64,000 nucleotides of DNA. It comes from Opitutaceae bacterium EW11. Its GTDB lineage: Bacteria; Verrucomicrobiota; Verrucomicrobiia; Opitutales; Opitutaceae. Below, in pieces: positions 49,117 to 56,792 of the stretch. Within the stretch, counting starts at the first letter, position 1; each line of letters begins with the position of its first letter. The stretch is taken from NCBI GenBank assembly GCA_003054665.1, contig QAYY01000022.1, positions 62,001-126,000 on the forward strand. The letters run 5' to 3'. Below the pieces are notes generated by a model. The model ran no database searches. It was not told where the DNA came from and was given only the letters and a program-made list of their open reading frames with translations. A program made the position numbers and the translations under genes.

Positions 49117-51395
49117 TCACGCCTGTCCCGAATCTCTTCCGCCGTTGCGCGCTGGCGCTGCTGGGCGCCTCCGCTGTCGCTTGGGCGGAGCCGTCGAAAC
49201 CGGCGCCTCCGGCGCTGGATGCCGCTCGTGCGTTGGTGACCCGCATTCTTCCCGCCCACGCCGTCCAGATCGATGTCGAGTATTGCCCCCGGGAAGCGGA
49301 CGGTTCGGACGCGTTTGAAGTGGAAACCCGTGCGGGCCGGCTCGTGTTGAGAGGGCAGAATGGCGTCACGATCGGCTCGGCGTTGAAGTGGTACCTTCGC
49401 AACGTCGCCCACGCCCAGATCTCCTGGAATGGCGACAATCTTGCCTTGCCGGCGCAGCTCGACCCCGTGCCCTCCAAGGTGCGCGTCTCCTCGCCGTACC
49501 GGCACCGGGTGTACCTGAACTACTGCACCTTCAACTACACCGCGTCCTGGTGGGACCGAGCGCGGTGGGAGCGGGAGATCGACTGGATGGCGTTGAACGG
49601 AGTGACCACGCCGCTGGCGGCGACCGGGCAGGAGGCCGTATGGCAGAACGCACTACGGCGTGTCGGTTTTGCCGACGAGGAAATCCGCCGCTATCTGGTC
49701 GGCCCGGCCTACGGCGCCTGGCAGTGGATGACGAACATCGAGGAGTGGGGTGGGCCGCTTCCGCAGTCATGGATCGACTCCCACGCCGAACTCGGTCGGT
49801 TCATCCTCGAACGCGAACGCGCGCTCGGCATGACGCCCATTCTGCAGGGCTTCACCGGCTGCGTGCCGCTGGCGTTTCTCGAGATGTATCCGAAGGCGCG
49901 GATCCTGAAAAAGAAGGTCTGGTGTCTGGTTCCGCCCGGCACGGCTCAACTCGATCCCGAGGATCCGCTGTTCGCGGAGTTCGGGCGCGTCTTCCTCGAG
50001 GAACAGACGCGCCTCTTCGGCACGGATCACCTCTATGCCTGCGATCCCTTTCACGAGGGCGAGCCGCCGAAGGACACGCCGGACTACCTTCACGATGTGG
50101 GCGTCCGTCTGTTCCAGGTGACACAGCGGTTCGATCCCGAGGCGATCATCGTCATGCAGGGCTGGACCATTCGCGAGGGGATCGTTCGCGGGATACCGGC
50201 GGACCGGCTCCTCGCCCTCGACCTGACGGGGCAGAAGTGGCGCGAGACGGGGGCCTTCTGGGGACGGCCTTGGGTGGCAGGCATCATCCAGAACTACGGC
50301 GGGCGGCATTATCTCGGCGGAAATCTCCCACAACTCGCAACCAATTCGCCTTCGCTGCTCGCCGATCCGCGGCAGGGCGGCCGGATCGTGGGCGTGGGAC
50401 TTTTCCCGGAGGCGATCGAACACAATCCGCTGCTCTTCGACCTCGGCCTTGATCTGGCGTGGCATCGCTCGGCGGTGGAGCTTCCGGCGTGGGTGCATGG
50501 ATACGTCCTGGCACGCTACGGGCACGACGTGCCATCGGCTCAGCACGCGTGGTCGTTGCTTCTCGGCTCGGTTTATTCGCAGCGCAGCCCAGAGCCGCCG
50601 ATGGAAAGCCCGCTGCTCGGCCGGCCGGCGCTCACGATGACGATGGCCTCGCCCTGGGGTTCGTTTTCGCGGGACTACGACGTGATGGCCGTGTGGGACG
50701 CCTGGGCGGCTCTGTTGAGCGCGGCGCCCGAACTCGGAAAAGTGGATACGTTCCGGTTCGATCTCGTCGACGTGGCGCGCCAGGCCTTGGCGGACCTTTC
50801 GGTGCCGCTCCAGCGCGAGGTGGCTGCCGCGTGGGAGTCGGGCGATGCACGGCGTTTTCATTCGGCGCGCGATCGGTTCCTCGAGCTGGGAGCGGACCTC
50901 GATACTTTGCTGGCAACGCGCCGCGATTTTCTCCTCGGACGCTGGCTCGCCGACGCCCGTCGCTGGGGCACAACGCCGGCCGAGTCGGACCTCTGCGAAC
51001 GCAACGCACGATTGCTTCTCACCGTCTGGGGTCCCGAGAGTCCGAAGGCTTACATCTTCGATTACGCCGGGCGTCAGTGGGCGGGGATGCTTCGAGGTTT
51101 TTATCTCGAACGCTGGAAGAAGTTCTTCGCCTTTCTCGAAACGCAGCGTTCCAGCTATCGGGACGACCAGCTCGCACGAGGAACGAACCGTCCCGACAAC
51201 GACGCCAACCCGTTCTATCGCGACCTCTCGCATTGGGAGTACCTGTGGTGCGAATCCCACGAGACCTATCCGACAGCCGAGACGGGCGATTCGGTCGAGA
51301 CAGCCCGTGCGCTGCTGACCAAATGGCTTCCCGTCATTCGGGAAAACGCCAGTCGCTTCGATTGGCAGCGCGCCGAGTTCCGCAGCGGGAACTAG
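49113..51395 (+). CDS. Secreted GH89 family enzyme (alpha-N-acetylglucosaminidase-like)
   Basis: The 760-residue protein has a signal peptide (FRRCALALLGASAVAWA). Family features are an N-terminal alpha/beta domain, then the TIM barrel from about residue 120 (HRVYLNYCTFNYTASWWDR, EREIDWMALNGVTTPLAATGQEAVWQ). Catalytic candidates are E315 in DPFHEGEPP and E433 in LFPEAIEHNPLLFDL, both at the positions conserved in GH89. The helical C-terminal domain follows. Known GH89 members cleave terminal alpha-GlcNAc; in this glucan operon the substrate may be different. Translation is coupled to the GH3 gene through an ATGA overlap. Confidence 0.85.
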   Translation: MITPVPNLFRRCALALLGASAVAWAEPSKPAPPALDAARALVTRILPAHAVQIDVEYCPREADGSDAFEVETRAGRLVLRGQNGVTIGSALKWYLRNVAHAQISWNGDNLALPAQLDPVPSKVRVSSPYRHRVYLNYCTFNYTASWWDRARWEREIDWMALNGVTTPLAATGQEAVWQNALRRVGFADEEIRRYLVGPAYGAWQWMTNIEEWGGPLPQSWIDSHAELGRFILERERALGMTPILQGFTGCVPLAFLEMYPKARILKKKVWCLVPPGTAQLDPEDPLFAEFGRVFLEEQTRLFGTDHLYACDPFHEGEPPKDTPDYLHDVGVRLFQVTQRFDPEAIIVMQGWTIREGIVRGIPADRLLALDLTGQKWRETGAFWGRPWVAGIIQNYGGRHYLGGNLPQLATNSPSLLADPRQGGRIVGVGLFPEAIEHNPLLFDLGLDLAWHRSAVELPAWVHGYVLARYGHDVPSAQHAWSLLLGSVYSQRSPEPPMESPLLGRPALTMTMASPWGSFSRDYDVMAVWDAWAALLSAAPELGKVDTFRFDLVDVARQALADLSVPLQREVAAAWESGDARRFHSARDRFLELGADLDTLLATRRDFLLGRWLADARRWGTTPAESDLCERNARLLLTVWGPESPKAYIFDYAGRQWAGMLRGFYLERWKKFFAFLETQRSSYRDDQLARGTNRPDNDANPFYRDLSHWEYLWCESHETYPTAETGDSVETARALLTKWLPVIRENASRFDWQRAEFRSGN

Positions 51396-51490
51396 CGCCG
51401 CGGGCAGAGAAATCGCTGGCTCACCGCACGCGCTCAGCCTGATACGGGATTCGTTTTCGCACGCCCAAACGCGGATCTGGGATCTCGCGC

Positions 51491-51709
51491 GTCGCAGGGA
51501 CGCGCCGACCCACCCGAAAGCGTGCTGGCTCGAGGGCGGAGGAGTGCGCGACGCGTCCCTGCGACGACACCTCCGCTCCGCCCGCGTTTCACCTTCGCTC
51601 ACGTCCGACGATTCTCCTGATAGTCCCGCGCACAACGCGGATCCGACGCTCTGCGCGCCGCAGGGACTCTTTGGGCCGGAGACAAAGGTTACGTGTCGCG
51701 CCACCCGCA
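51491..51709 (+). repeat. Mosaic palindromic intergenic repeat, copy 2
   Basis: Block A (51491-51565) is bounded by a perfect 14-bp inverted repeat GTCGCAGGGACGCG (51491-51504) and CGCGTCCCTGCGAC (51552-51565). Block B (51565-51667, then 51693-51709) is the reverse complement of the block preceding A in copy 1, interrupted by about 25 extra bases. The whole 342-base gap between GH89 and the convergent GH144-like gene is occupied by this element and its flanks; I see no gene in it. Confidence 0.78.
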
Positions 51710-51737
51710 GCGGGCATTCCCGCATTCGAGGAACGCC

Positions 51738-54497
51738 CTACTGCAGTCGGAGCAGGCCGAGGACGACATGCTCGTCGGATTGACGCTGGTAATTCCAGCT
51801 GAGCTTGAGCGTCGGCTCCCATTCCTTCGTTCCCTCGCGCATCGCCGCAGGGGAGACGCCGAGTTCGAGCCCGGGATGGGGCGTGACGCCGAAACTTTTC
51901 CAGGGGATTGCGGCGTCGACCGAATAGCCGGTCGAGCCCTGTTTGACCGTGGCGCTGGCCGATACGCCGTGAAACCACTCGCGGACGTTTCCGTCCTGCA
52001 TGAAGTAAAACCGGTAGTCGTCCTTGCCCATCCAGACGAGTTGGTCGCCGACGGCGTCCACCATCAGCTCGACATACCGGTTGCTGTCGGCGGGCATCTT
52101 GTATCCGGCGGGCGAATCCATCACTTCCGCATGGAGATAGAGCGCGGTGTTGTCCCACGTGAAGGCGAAGCGCATTTCCAGCGAGGGGTCGCCGGGCAGC
52201 ACATCGGCTTCGCTGTCCTTGTATTCGAGGCCGGCGAGTTTGTGCCAATCCCACTGCTCGCGCGGCGTATCGGCTCTGAGGGCGATCCCGCGCCGCTCCG
52301 GGGTGGCCTGGAGTGGACCGCTCAATTCGAATCTCGCGGCCAGCGACGTGTCGCGGCCGAAGGGTGCCTGGACGAACTCCTTCAGCGCGCTTCTCCCGCG
52401 CAGGACGAGCGGATCCTGCTGGAACCACTCGCGGGTGCAGTCCGGGACGAGCACGTTGGCCACCACGATGAGGAAGGCGGCCCGCTGGGCCGGAGGCGCC
52501 GAGGCGAGCCAGTCCGGAGTGGGGCGCATGGCTTTGAGCCGCTGGGCGGACTCCGACGGAAACCGGTCGAGGAGCAGCGCCGTGGAGATGACGTCGTGAA
52601 GGTGCGGCGGCTGCGGACCTTCGGTGTCGGCGATCAGCTGGGCGTAGGCGTACTGGCTGGCGGACGCTCCGGTGATCGTGGCCTGCTCGTCGAGCCAGAG
52701 TCCCGGCAGAAGCTGTGCTGCGGGCTCGGCGGGGGCCAGCGAATACACCGGGCCCACCCGCACGGGCTCGCGCGTGAGGTCGGTCCACACGGTGGACGGG
52801 CCGCTGCCTGAGGCAAACTGCAGGAACGCAGCCAGACGGCTTCCGGAGCCGAGTTGTGTAGCGGAAAGGTGGATGCGCGACCAATCGATGGTCTCGAGCA
52901 CGCGGGTCGCGTCGGCCTCGAGGGCCGGCAGAGCCTGGCGGAGGGTGATGAGGGCGGCGGCGAACTGCGAAAGCGCGACGTCGTCGGTCGGATGAAATGA
53001 CTGGGCGAGAAAACTGCGCGCCCGGGCGAGGGTGTCGTCCGTGCTCAGAAAACCAAGGGCGTGCGCGGCGAGGATCCCGGTGAGGTGGAGTCCGGCGTTG
53101 GACGGCTCGGCGGTGGTGCTCGCGAGCGATTGCCAGGCCTGCACCGCGAGACCGCGGATAAAACGCGAGTCGTCGAGGGACAGCACGCGGTTGGTGGAGA
53201 CGAGGCCCGCCTTCTGGATGGCCTTGCGCACTTCCGGGGCCTGCATGAAGAGCGCCCAGATCAGACCGCTGCGGGCGTTTTCGGCCTGCAGGAGCGTGAT
53301 GCCGACGTCGATGCCGAGGACGTCGGCGTTGACCCAGCCCGTTTGCGGGTTGAACGCGTCGACGAAGCCGTACCGCGACCAGATCTTTTCGCCGTAGATC
53401 GTGCGCATGTGCCGCAGCGTCAGCATCGACTCGTACGGGGCGAACGGCACGGCGCCGGCGGCGGCGCAGGGAACGATCGTGCCGTCGAGCGCGTTGAACT
53501 GGAGCGTGCGGGGCGGTCCGCCCCACGCCTTGTAGCCGGTGGCCGAGTCGGAAGCGGAGATGCCCCAAAGCCGGTCGCTCCAGCTGGGAAATTCCTTGCG
53601 CAGATCGATGCAGAACTGCCGCTGGGCGAGGGTGGCGAGGAAGGAGTTGCGGTAGTAGTCGGCGTAAGCGTCGCGCCGGCCGCGAAAGTCCACGTAACAA
53701 TGCGCGAACTGATGGATGAAGAGGGGCGCCTGCTGAATGTAGTGGAGACCTGCGTACGTGCCGACCGGCTGCCGCGCCCAGGCCCGCCAATATTTTGAAT
53801 CGAGCGAGTGCCGCGGCGCGCCGAGCGCGAGGAAACTCATCATCAGGTGTTCCGAGTAGTTGTTCCACCGGTACCGGGAGAAGCCGGTCTCGGGATGCCA
53901 GCCGAGGGAGACCGTTTCCCCGCCGTTCAGGAACCACTGCCAGTCGACCTCCTCGTAGAGCTGGTTGACGAGAGCCGTGATTTCCGGGTCCTGAAAATAC
54001 TCCCGCGCGACGATGGCGCCCGCGAGCATCAACGCGGTGTCGATGGAGGACAGCTCGCATTTCCACGAGCGCTCCCCCGTATCCATTTCCATGAAGTGGT
54101 AGAAGAACCCGTGTTCGCGCGGAGCCTGCGTCGCGAGAAACCTGAGCATGCCGCGCACTTGTTCGAGCGCCTCGGTGCGCCCCGTCCAGCCGCGATGGGT
54201 GGCCACGACCCACGCGCTCAGGGCGAAGCCCGAGACGGAGACACTCGCCTTGCCCTCGCTGGGCGAGCCGTCGGCCCGTGCGCGGTCGCGGACGAGGCCT
54301 GTTATTGGGTGAGTCTGTTCGGCGAAAAACTTGAACGAAGCCCGCTGGAGATCGTCGAGAAACGCGTCGTCTTCTCCGGGCAGGTTGGTGGCGGGGTGGG
54401 CGCCCGGCACGACAGCTAGTGGGGAACTCGGAACGGCGCCGAGGCGGGGGACGGTCGCAAAAGCGAGGGCGGTCAGGGCAAGAAGGGTACGAAGCAT
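51738..54497 (-). CDS. Secreted GH144-like (PF10091) enzyme with C-terminal CBM9-like module
   Basis: The 919-residue protein has a signal peptide (MLRTLLALTALAFATVPRLGA). The catalytic-type domain (about 40-440) follows the same plan as the other GH144-type protein in the locus but is clearly diverged: FKFFAEQTHPITGLVRD, CELSSIDTALMLAGAIVAREYF, YSEHLMMSFLALGAP, SRYGFVDAFNPQTGW. A helical region follows (about 450-680). The last 190 residues (about 730-919) resemble a CBM9-like sugar-binding or cytochrome-associated domain (FTWDNTALYLHAEVMD, AIPWKSFGVTPHPG). Two LacI-type boxes lie 100 and 190 bases upstream. I chose the ATG at 54497 for the signal peptide. Confidence 0.72.
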   Translation of the reverse strand: MLRTLLALTALAFATVPRLGAVPSSPLAVVPGAHPATNLPGEDDAFLDDLQRASFKFFAEQTHPITGLVRDRARADGSPSEGKASVSVSGFALSAWVVATHRGWTGRTEALEQVRGMLRFLATQAPREHGFFYHFMEMDTGERSWKCELSSIDTALMLAGAIVAREYFQDPEITALVNQLYEEVDWQWFLNGGETVSLGWHPETGFSRYRWNNYSEHLMMSFLALGAPRHSLDSKYWRAWARQPVGTYAGLHYIQQAPLFIHQFAHCYVDFRGRRDAYADYYRNSFLATLAQRQFCIDLRKEFPSWSDRLWGISASDSATGYKAWGGPPRTLQFNALDGTIVPCAAAGAVPFAPYESMLTLRHMRTIYGEKIWSRYGFVDAFNPQTGWVNADVLGIDVGITLLQAENARSGLIWALFMQAPEVRKAIQKAGLVSTNRVLSLDDSRFIRGLAVQAWQSLASTTAEPSNAGLHLTGILAAHALGFLSTDDTLARARSFLAQSFHPTDDVALSQFAAALITLRQALPALEADATRVLETIDWSRIHLSATQLGSGSRLAAFLQFASGSGPSTVWTDLTREPVRVGPVYSLAPAEPAAQLLPGLWLDEQATITGASASQYAYAQLIADTEGPQPPHLHDVISTALLLDRFPSESAQRLKAMRPTPDWLASAPPAQRAAFLIVVANVLVPDCTREWFQQDPLVLRGRSALKEFVQAPFGRDTSLAARFELSGPLQATPERRGIALRADTPREQWDWHKLAGLEYKDSEADVLPGDPSLEMRFAFTWDNTALYLHAEVMDSPAGYKMPADSNRYVELMVDAVGDQLVWMGKDDYRFYFMQDGNVREWFHGVSASATVKQGSTGYSVDAAIPWKSFGVTPHPGLELGVSPAAMREGTKEWEPTLKLSWNYQRQSDEHVVLGLLRLQ

Positions 54498-54595
54498 GGG
54501 ACGTTTGGGCTGGCGCAGGAGGGGGACTCCTCGCGCGGCTGAGACGGTGATGCGAAGGGACGAACAAGAAGAGCAAACAGGTTGCCCGCTGAAAA

Positions 54596-54609
54596 TGACA
54601 ACGTGTGCA
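54596..54609. promoter_or_regulatory. LacI-type operator (proximal)
   Basis: TGACAACGTGTGCA, one mismatch from TGACAACGTTTGCA, about 100 bases upstream of the second GH144-like gene. Confidence 0.6.
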
Positions 54610-54687
54610 ACAAACGACAGAGTCAATGCCCGAGTTTAACAAAATGAGAGAGGAAGCGCGTGTAAGGCGTTTCGCCAGGATCAAGGC

Positions 54688-54701
54688 TGACAACGTTTGC
54701 T
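54688..54701. promoter_or_regulatory. LacI-type operator (distal)
   Basis: TGACAACGTTTGCT, one mismatch from the box at the TonB receptor promoter, about 190 bases upstream of the second GH144-like gene. Confidence 0.6.
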
Positions 54702-54838
54702 AAGAACCAAGCGAAGAATCCCGCTCCAGATGCCGCTCAAGGTCCGGGAGCAGGATGAACCGCAGCCCACCAGAGCCGCCGAAGAACCAAGGTACCAGAT
54801 CCTGCCCCTCATCCCTCCATCGGAAGTTCCCGGCCCGC

Positions 54839-54866
54839 TTCTGCATTCTTCATTCTGCCTTCTGCA
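54839..54866. repeat. Short tandem heptamer repeat
   Basis: Four consecutive heptamers: TTCTGCA, TTCTTCA, TTCTGCC, TTCTGCA. It lies 14 bases past the 3' end of tRNA-Ser. Heptameric repeats of this type occur intergenically in several bacterial groups. Confidence 0.7.
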
Positions 54867-54879
54867 TTAGCGAAGCGCG

Positions 54880-54967
54880 TGGCGGAGAGGGAGGGATTCG
54901 AACCCCCGGGACCTTGCGGCCCAGCGGTTTTCAAGACCGCCGCAATAGACCACTCTGCCACCTCTCC
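54880..54967 (-). tRNA. tRNA-Ser (anticodon UGA)
   Basis: The 88-base class II tRNA on the minus strand has acceptor arms GGAGAGG and CCTCTCC and a discriminator G, with CCA encoded in the gene. The D-arm reads TGGCAGAGTGGT and the anticodon loop CTTGAAAA reads UGA. A long variable arm follows, then the GGTTCGAATCC T-arm. The long variable arm and the identity bases fit serine. Confidence 0.95.
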
Positions 54968-55089
54968 GGGTGGGAGAAGGCCACGTTGCGACTGGACGTG
55001 ATTTCGGCAACGGCAAAAAGCGGGGCGATCGGCCCGAGCTCCGTCGAAGCCCACGGACTCCGGACCGGCAGCCAGGCTGCGCTCGTCGG

Positions 55090-56706
55090 CTACTTCTTCC
55101 GACCTGGGATGTCGGCGGGGCCTTGGTGGAGGATGAGGCTGGTGACTGCTCCTTGGCCGTCCTTCACGAATTCGATCGTGGCGTCCACCACCGTGGGAAA
55201 GAAGCGCGTTTCGGTCTCCGGGTAAATCGGAGCCTTCCCCTGGCCGGTGGCTTGGCTGACGAGTTGATCGCCTTCGAGCGTGATCGTGAGGTCGAATCCC
55301 GGCTTCAGTTCGTACACGCCGACACAGGCCTCTTTCACCGATCGCGGAACGTCGATCGGTTTCCGTTCCGGCACCGTGTCGCTGACGCGCGGCGCCTTCG
55401 GGGAACGTCCGTTCTGGTGCAGGATGAGGCCGTCGACGCGTCCGTCGGCGCCCTTGGTGAACTCGATTTGCGCGTCCACCTGCTTGTAGAAGAACTTCGA
55501 TTCAGTCTCCGGATACAGCGGGAGCCTCGTCTGGCCTGAAGCTTGGGCGGTGAGCTGGCCGTCGGCGAGGCGTACCCAGATGGCGAATTTCGGAGCGAGC
55601 TGATAGGTGCCGACGTAGGTCCTCAGAATCTCCTCCGCGACGCGGGTCTCGGCGCGTTCCGAAGGCAGTGTGACGGGATCGCCGAGCGCGACGGCGGCCA
55701 GCTGGCTGGCAAACTCTCCAGCGCGCGGCGTGGCCAGATTCGCAAGCACCACCACGGTGAGTTTCGCATCCGGGTAGTAGGCCAAGTCCGAGTTGAAACC
55801 CTCGATGCCGCCTCCGTGCTCGAAGCGTTTTCGGCCATTTGACTCCTTCACGTTCACGCCGAGGGCGTAGTCGTTCTTGTACGCGGTCGTCATCTTCTTG
55901 AGCGCCGCGGGCGAAAGCAGTTTGCCGCCGTAGACGCCCTCGGCCCACCGCATCAGGTCGTGGGTAGTCGAATACAGAGCCCCGGCCGCATGGGGCACAT
56001 GCATGTCGATGTACGGGGCGTTGGCGAGGTTGCCCGGCCCTCCGACGTAACCGGCGGCGCGATGGGGAACGATCGCGTCGTTGGAATCGACGCCCGATTC
56101 CGCCAGGCCGAGCGGGCGAAACAGGTTCTCCGTGAGGAAGTGCACGTAGCTGTCGCCGGTGACCTTCTCGAGGATGTAGCCCAGAACGATGTATCCGGTA
56201 TTGCTGTACGCCCACTTTTCACCGGGGGCGAATTCGAGCGGCAGGGCGCGGATCTGGGCGATGCTTTCGGCGGGAGTTGCCGGTTTCCTTTTCCAGTCGG
56301 CATACCCGGCCTGGTTGGTGAAATTGGGCAATCCCGACGTGTGCGTCAGCAGGTGGAACAGCGTGATCTTCTCCCAGGCGGCGGGCGCGTCCGGCAGGTA
56401 TTTCGAAACCGGGTCGTCGAGTTTCAGCACCCCGCGTTCCTCCAACAGCAGGAAGGCAGCCGCGGTGAACTGCTTTGTGACCGAGCCGATGCGGTATTTC
56501 GTCGTCGCGTCGTTCGGGATCGCCCACTCGACGTTCGCCGAGCCGTAGCTTTTTTCGAAGAGGATCTTGCCGTCGCGAGCGACGAGCACCGATCCCATGA
56601 AATGTCCACCAGCGGCCTGAGCATCCGCCACCGCTGCCATCCGAGCGAGATCCTGTGCGAACAGTCCCGCCGCCGACGCTGCCAGAAGGAGAAGATATCT
56701 GAGCAT
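55090..56706 (-). CDS. Secreted serine hydrolase of the beta-lactamase/DD-peptidase superfamily with two DUF3471-like repeats
   Basis: The 538-residue protein has a short signal peptide (MLRYLLLLAASAAGLFAQ). The class C beta-lactamase-like domain (about 25-370) has the nucleophile motif S75-V-T-K78, Y167-S-N169 and the KTG-equivalent HGG in FEHGGGIEGF. The last 160 residues are two successive copies of a DUF3471-type beta domain: YVGTYQLAPKF to GLILHQNG, and CVGVYELKPGF to SLILHQG. The copies share LYPETESKFF/IYPETETRFF. Such enzymes act on peptidoglycan peptides, esters or D-amino-acid peptides; true beta-lactamase activity should not be assumed. It is transcribed in the same direction as the tRNA gene. 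Confidence 0.82.
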   Translation of the reverse strand: MLRYLLLLAASAAGLFAQDLARMAAVADAQAAGGHFMGSVLVARDGKILFEKSYGSANVEWAIPNDATTKYRIGSVTKQFTAAAFLLLEERGVLKLDDPVSKYLPDAPAAWEKITLFHLLTHTSGLPNFTNQAGYADWKRKPATPAESIAQIRALPLEFAPGEKWAYSNTGYIVLGYILEKVTGDSYVHFLTENLFRPLGLAESGVDSNDAIVPHRAAGYVGGPGNLANAPYIDMHVPHAAGALYSTTHDLMRWAEGVYGGKLLSPAALKKMTTAYKNDYALGVNVKESNGRKRFEHGGGIEGFNSDLAYYPDAKLTVVVLANLATPRAGEFASQLAAVALGDPVTLPSERAETRVAEEILRTYVGTYQLAPKFAIWVRLADGQLTAQASGQTRLPLYPETESKFFYKQVDAQIEFTKGADGRVDGLILHQNGRSPKAPRVSDTVPERKPIDVPRSVKEACVGVYELKPGFDLTITLEGDQLVSQATGQGKAPIYPETETRFFPTVVDATIEFVKDGQGAVTSLILHQGPADIPGRKK

Positions 56707-56792
56707 GGTGGCCGCAGTTTGGACGGGCGCGCTTGGGAACGCAGGCGAAAACCCGACGGTGCGGCGGCCCGGCCGAACGCGGAGGTCGCGAC

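Larger units (their letters stand above)
54498..54879. other. Promoter region of the second GH144-like gene with operators and heptamer repeat
   Basis: About 380 bases between the GH144-like gene and tRNA-Ser, both on the minus strand. It holds two LacI-type boxes (54596-54609, 54688-54701) and a heptamer tandem repeat (54839-54866). No protein gene is supported. Confidence 0.65.

Noticed and set aside
54755-55225. Plus-strand open frame containing a [15 protein letters not shown] stretch
   Set aside because: It is the well-known translation artefact of the antisense strand of a tRNA-Ser gene; the tRNA on the minus strand explains it fully.
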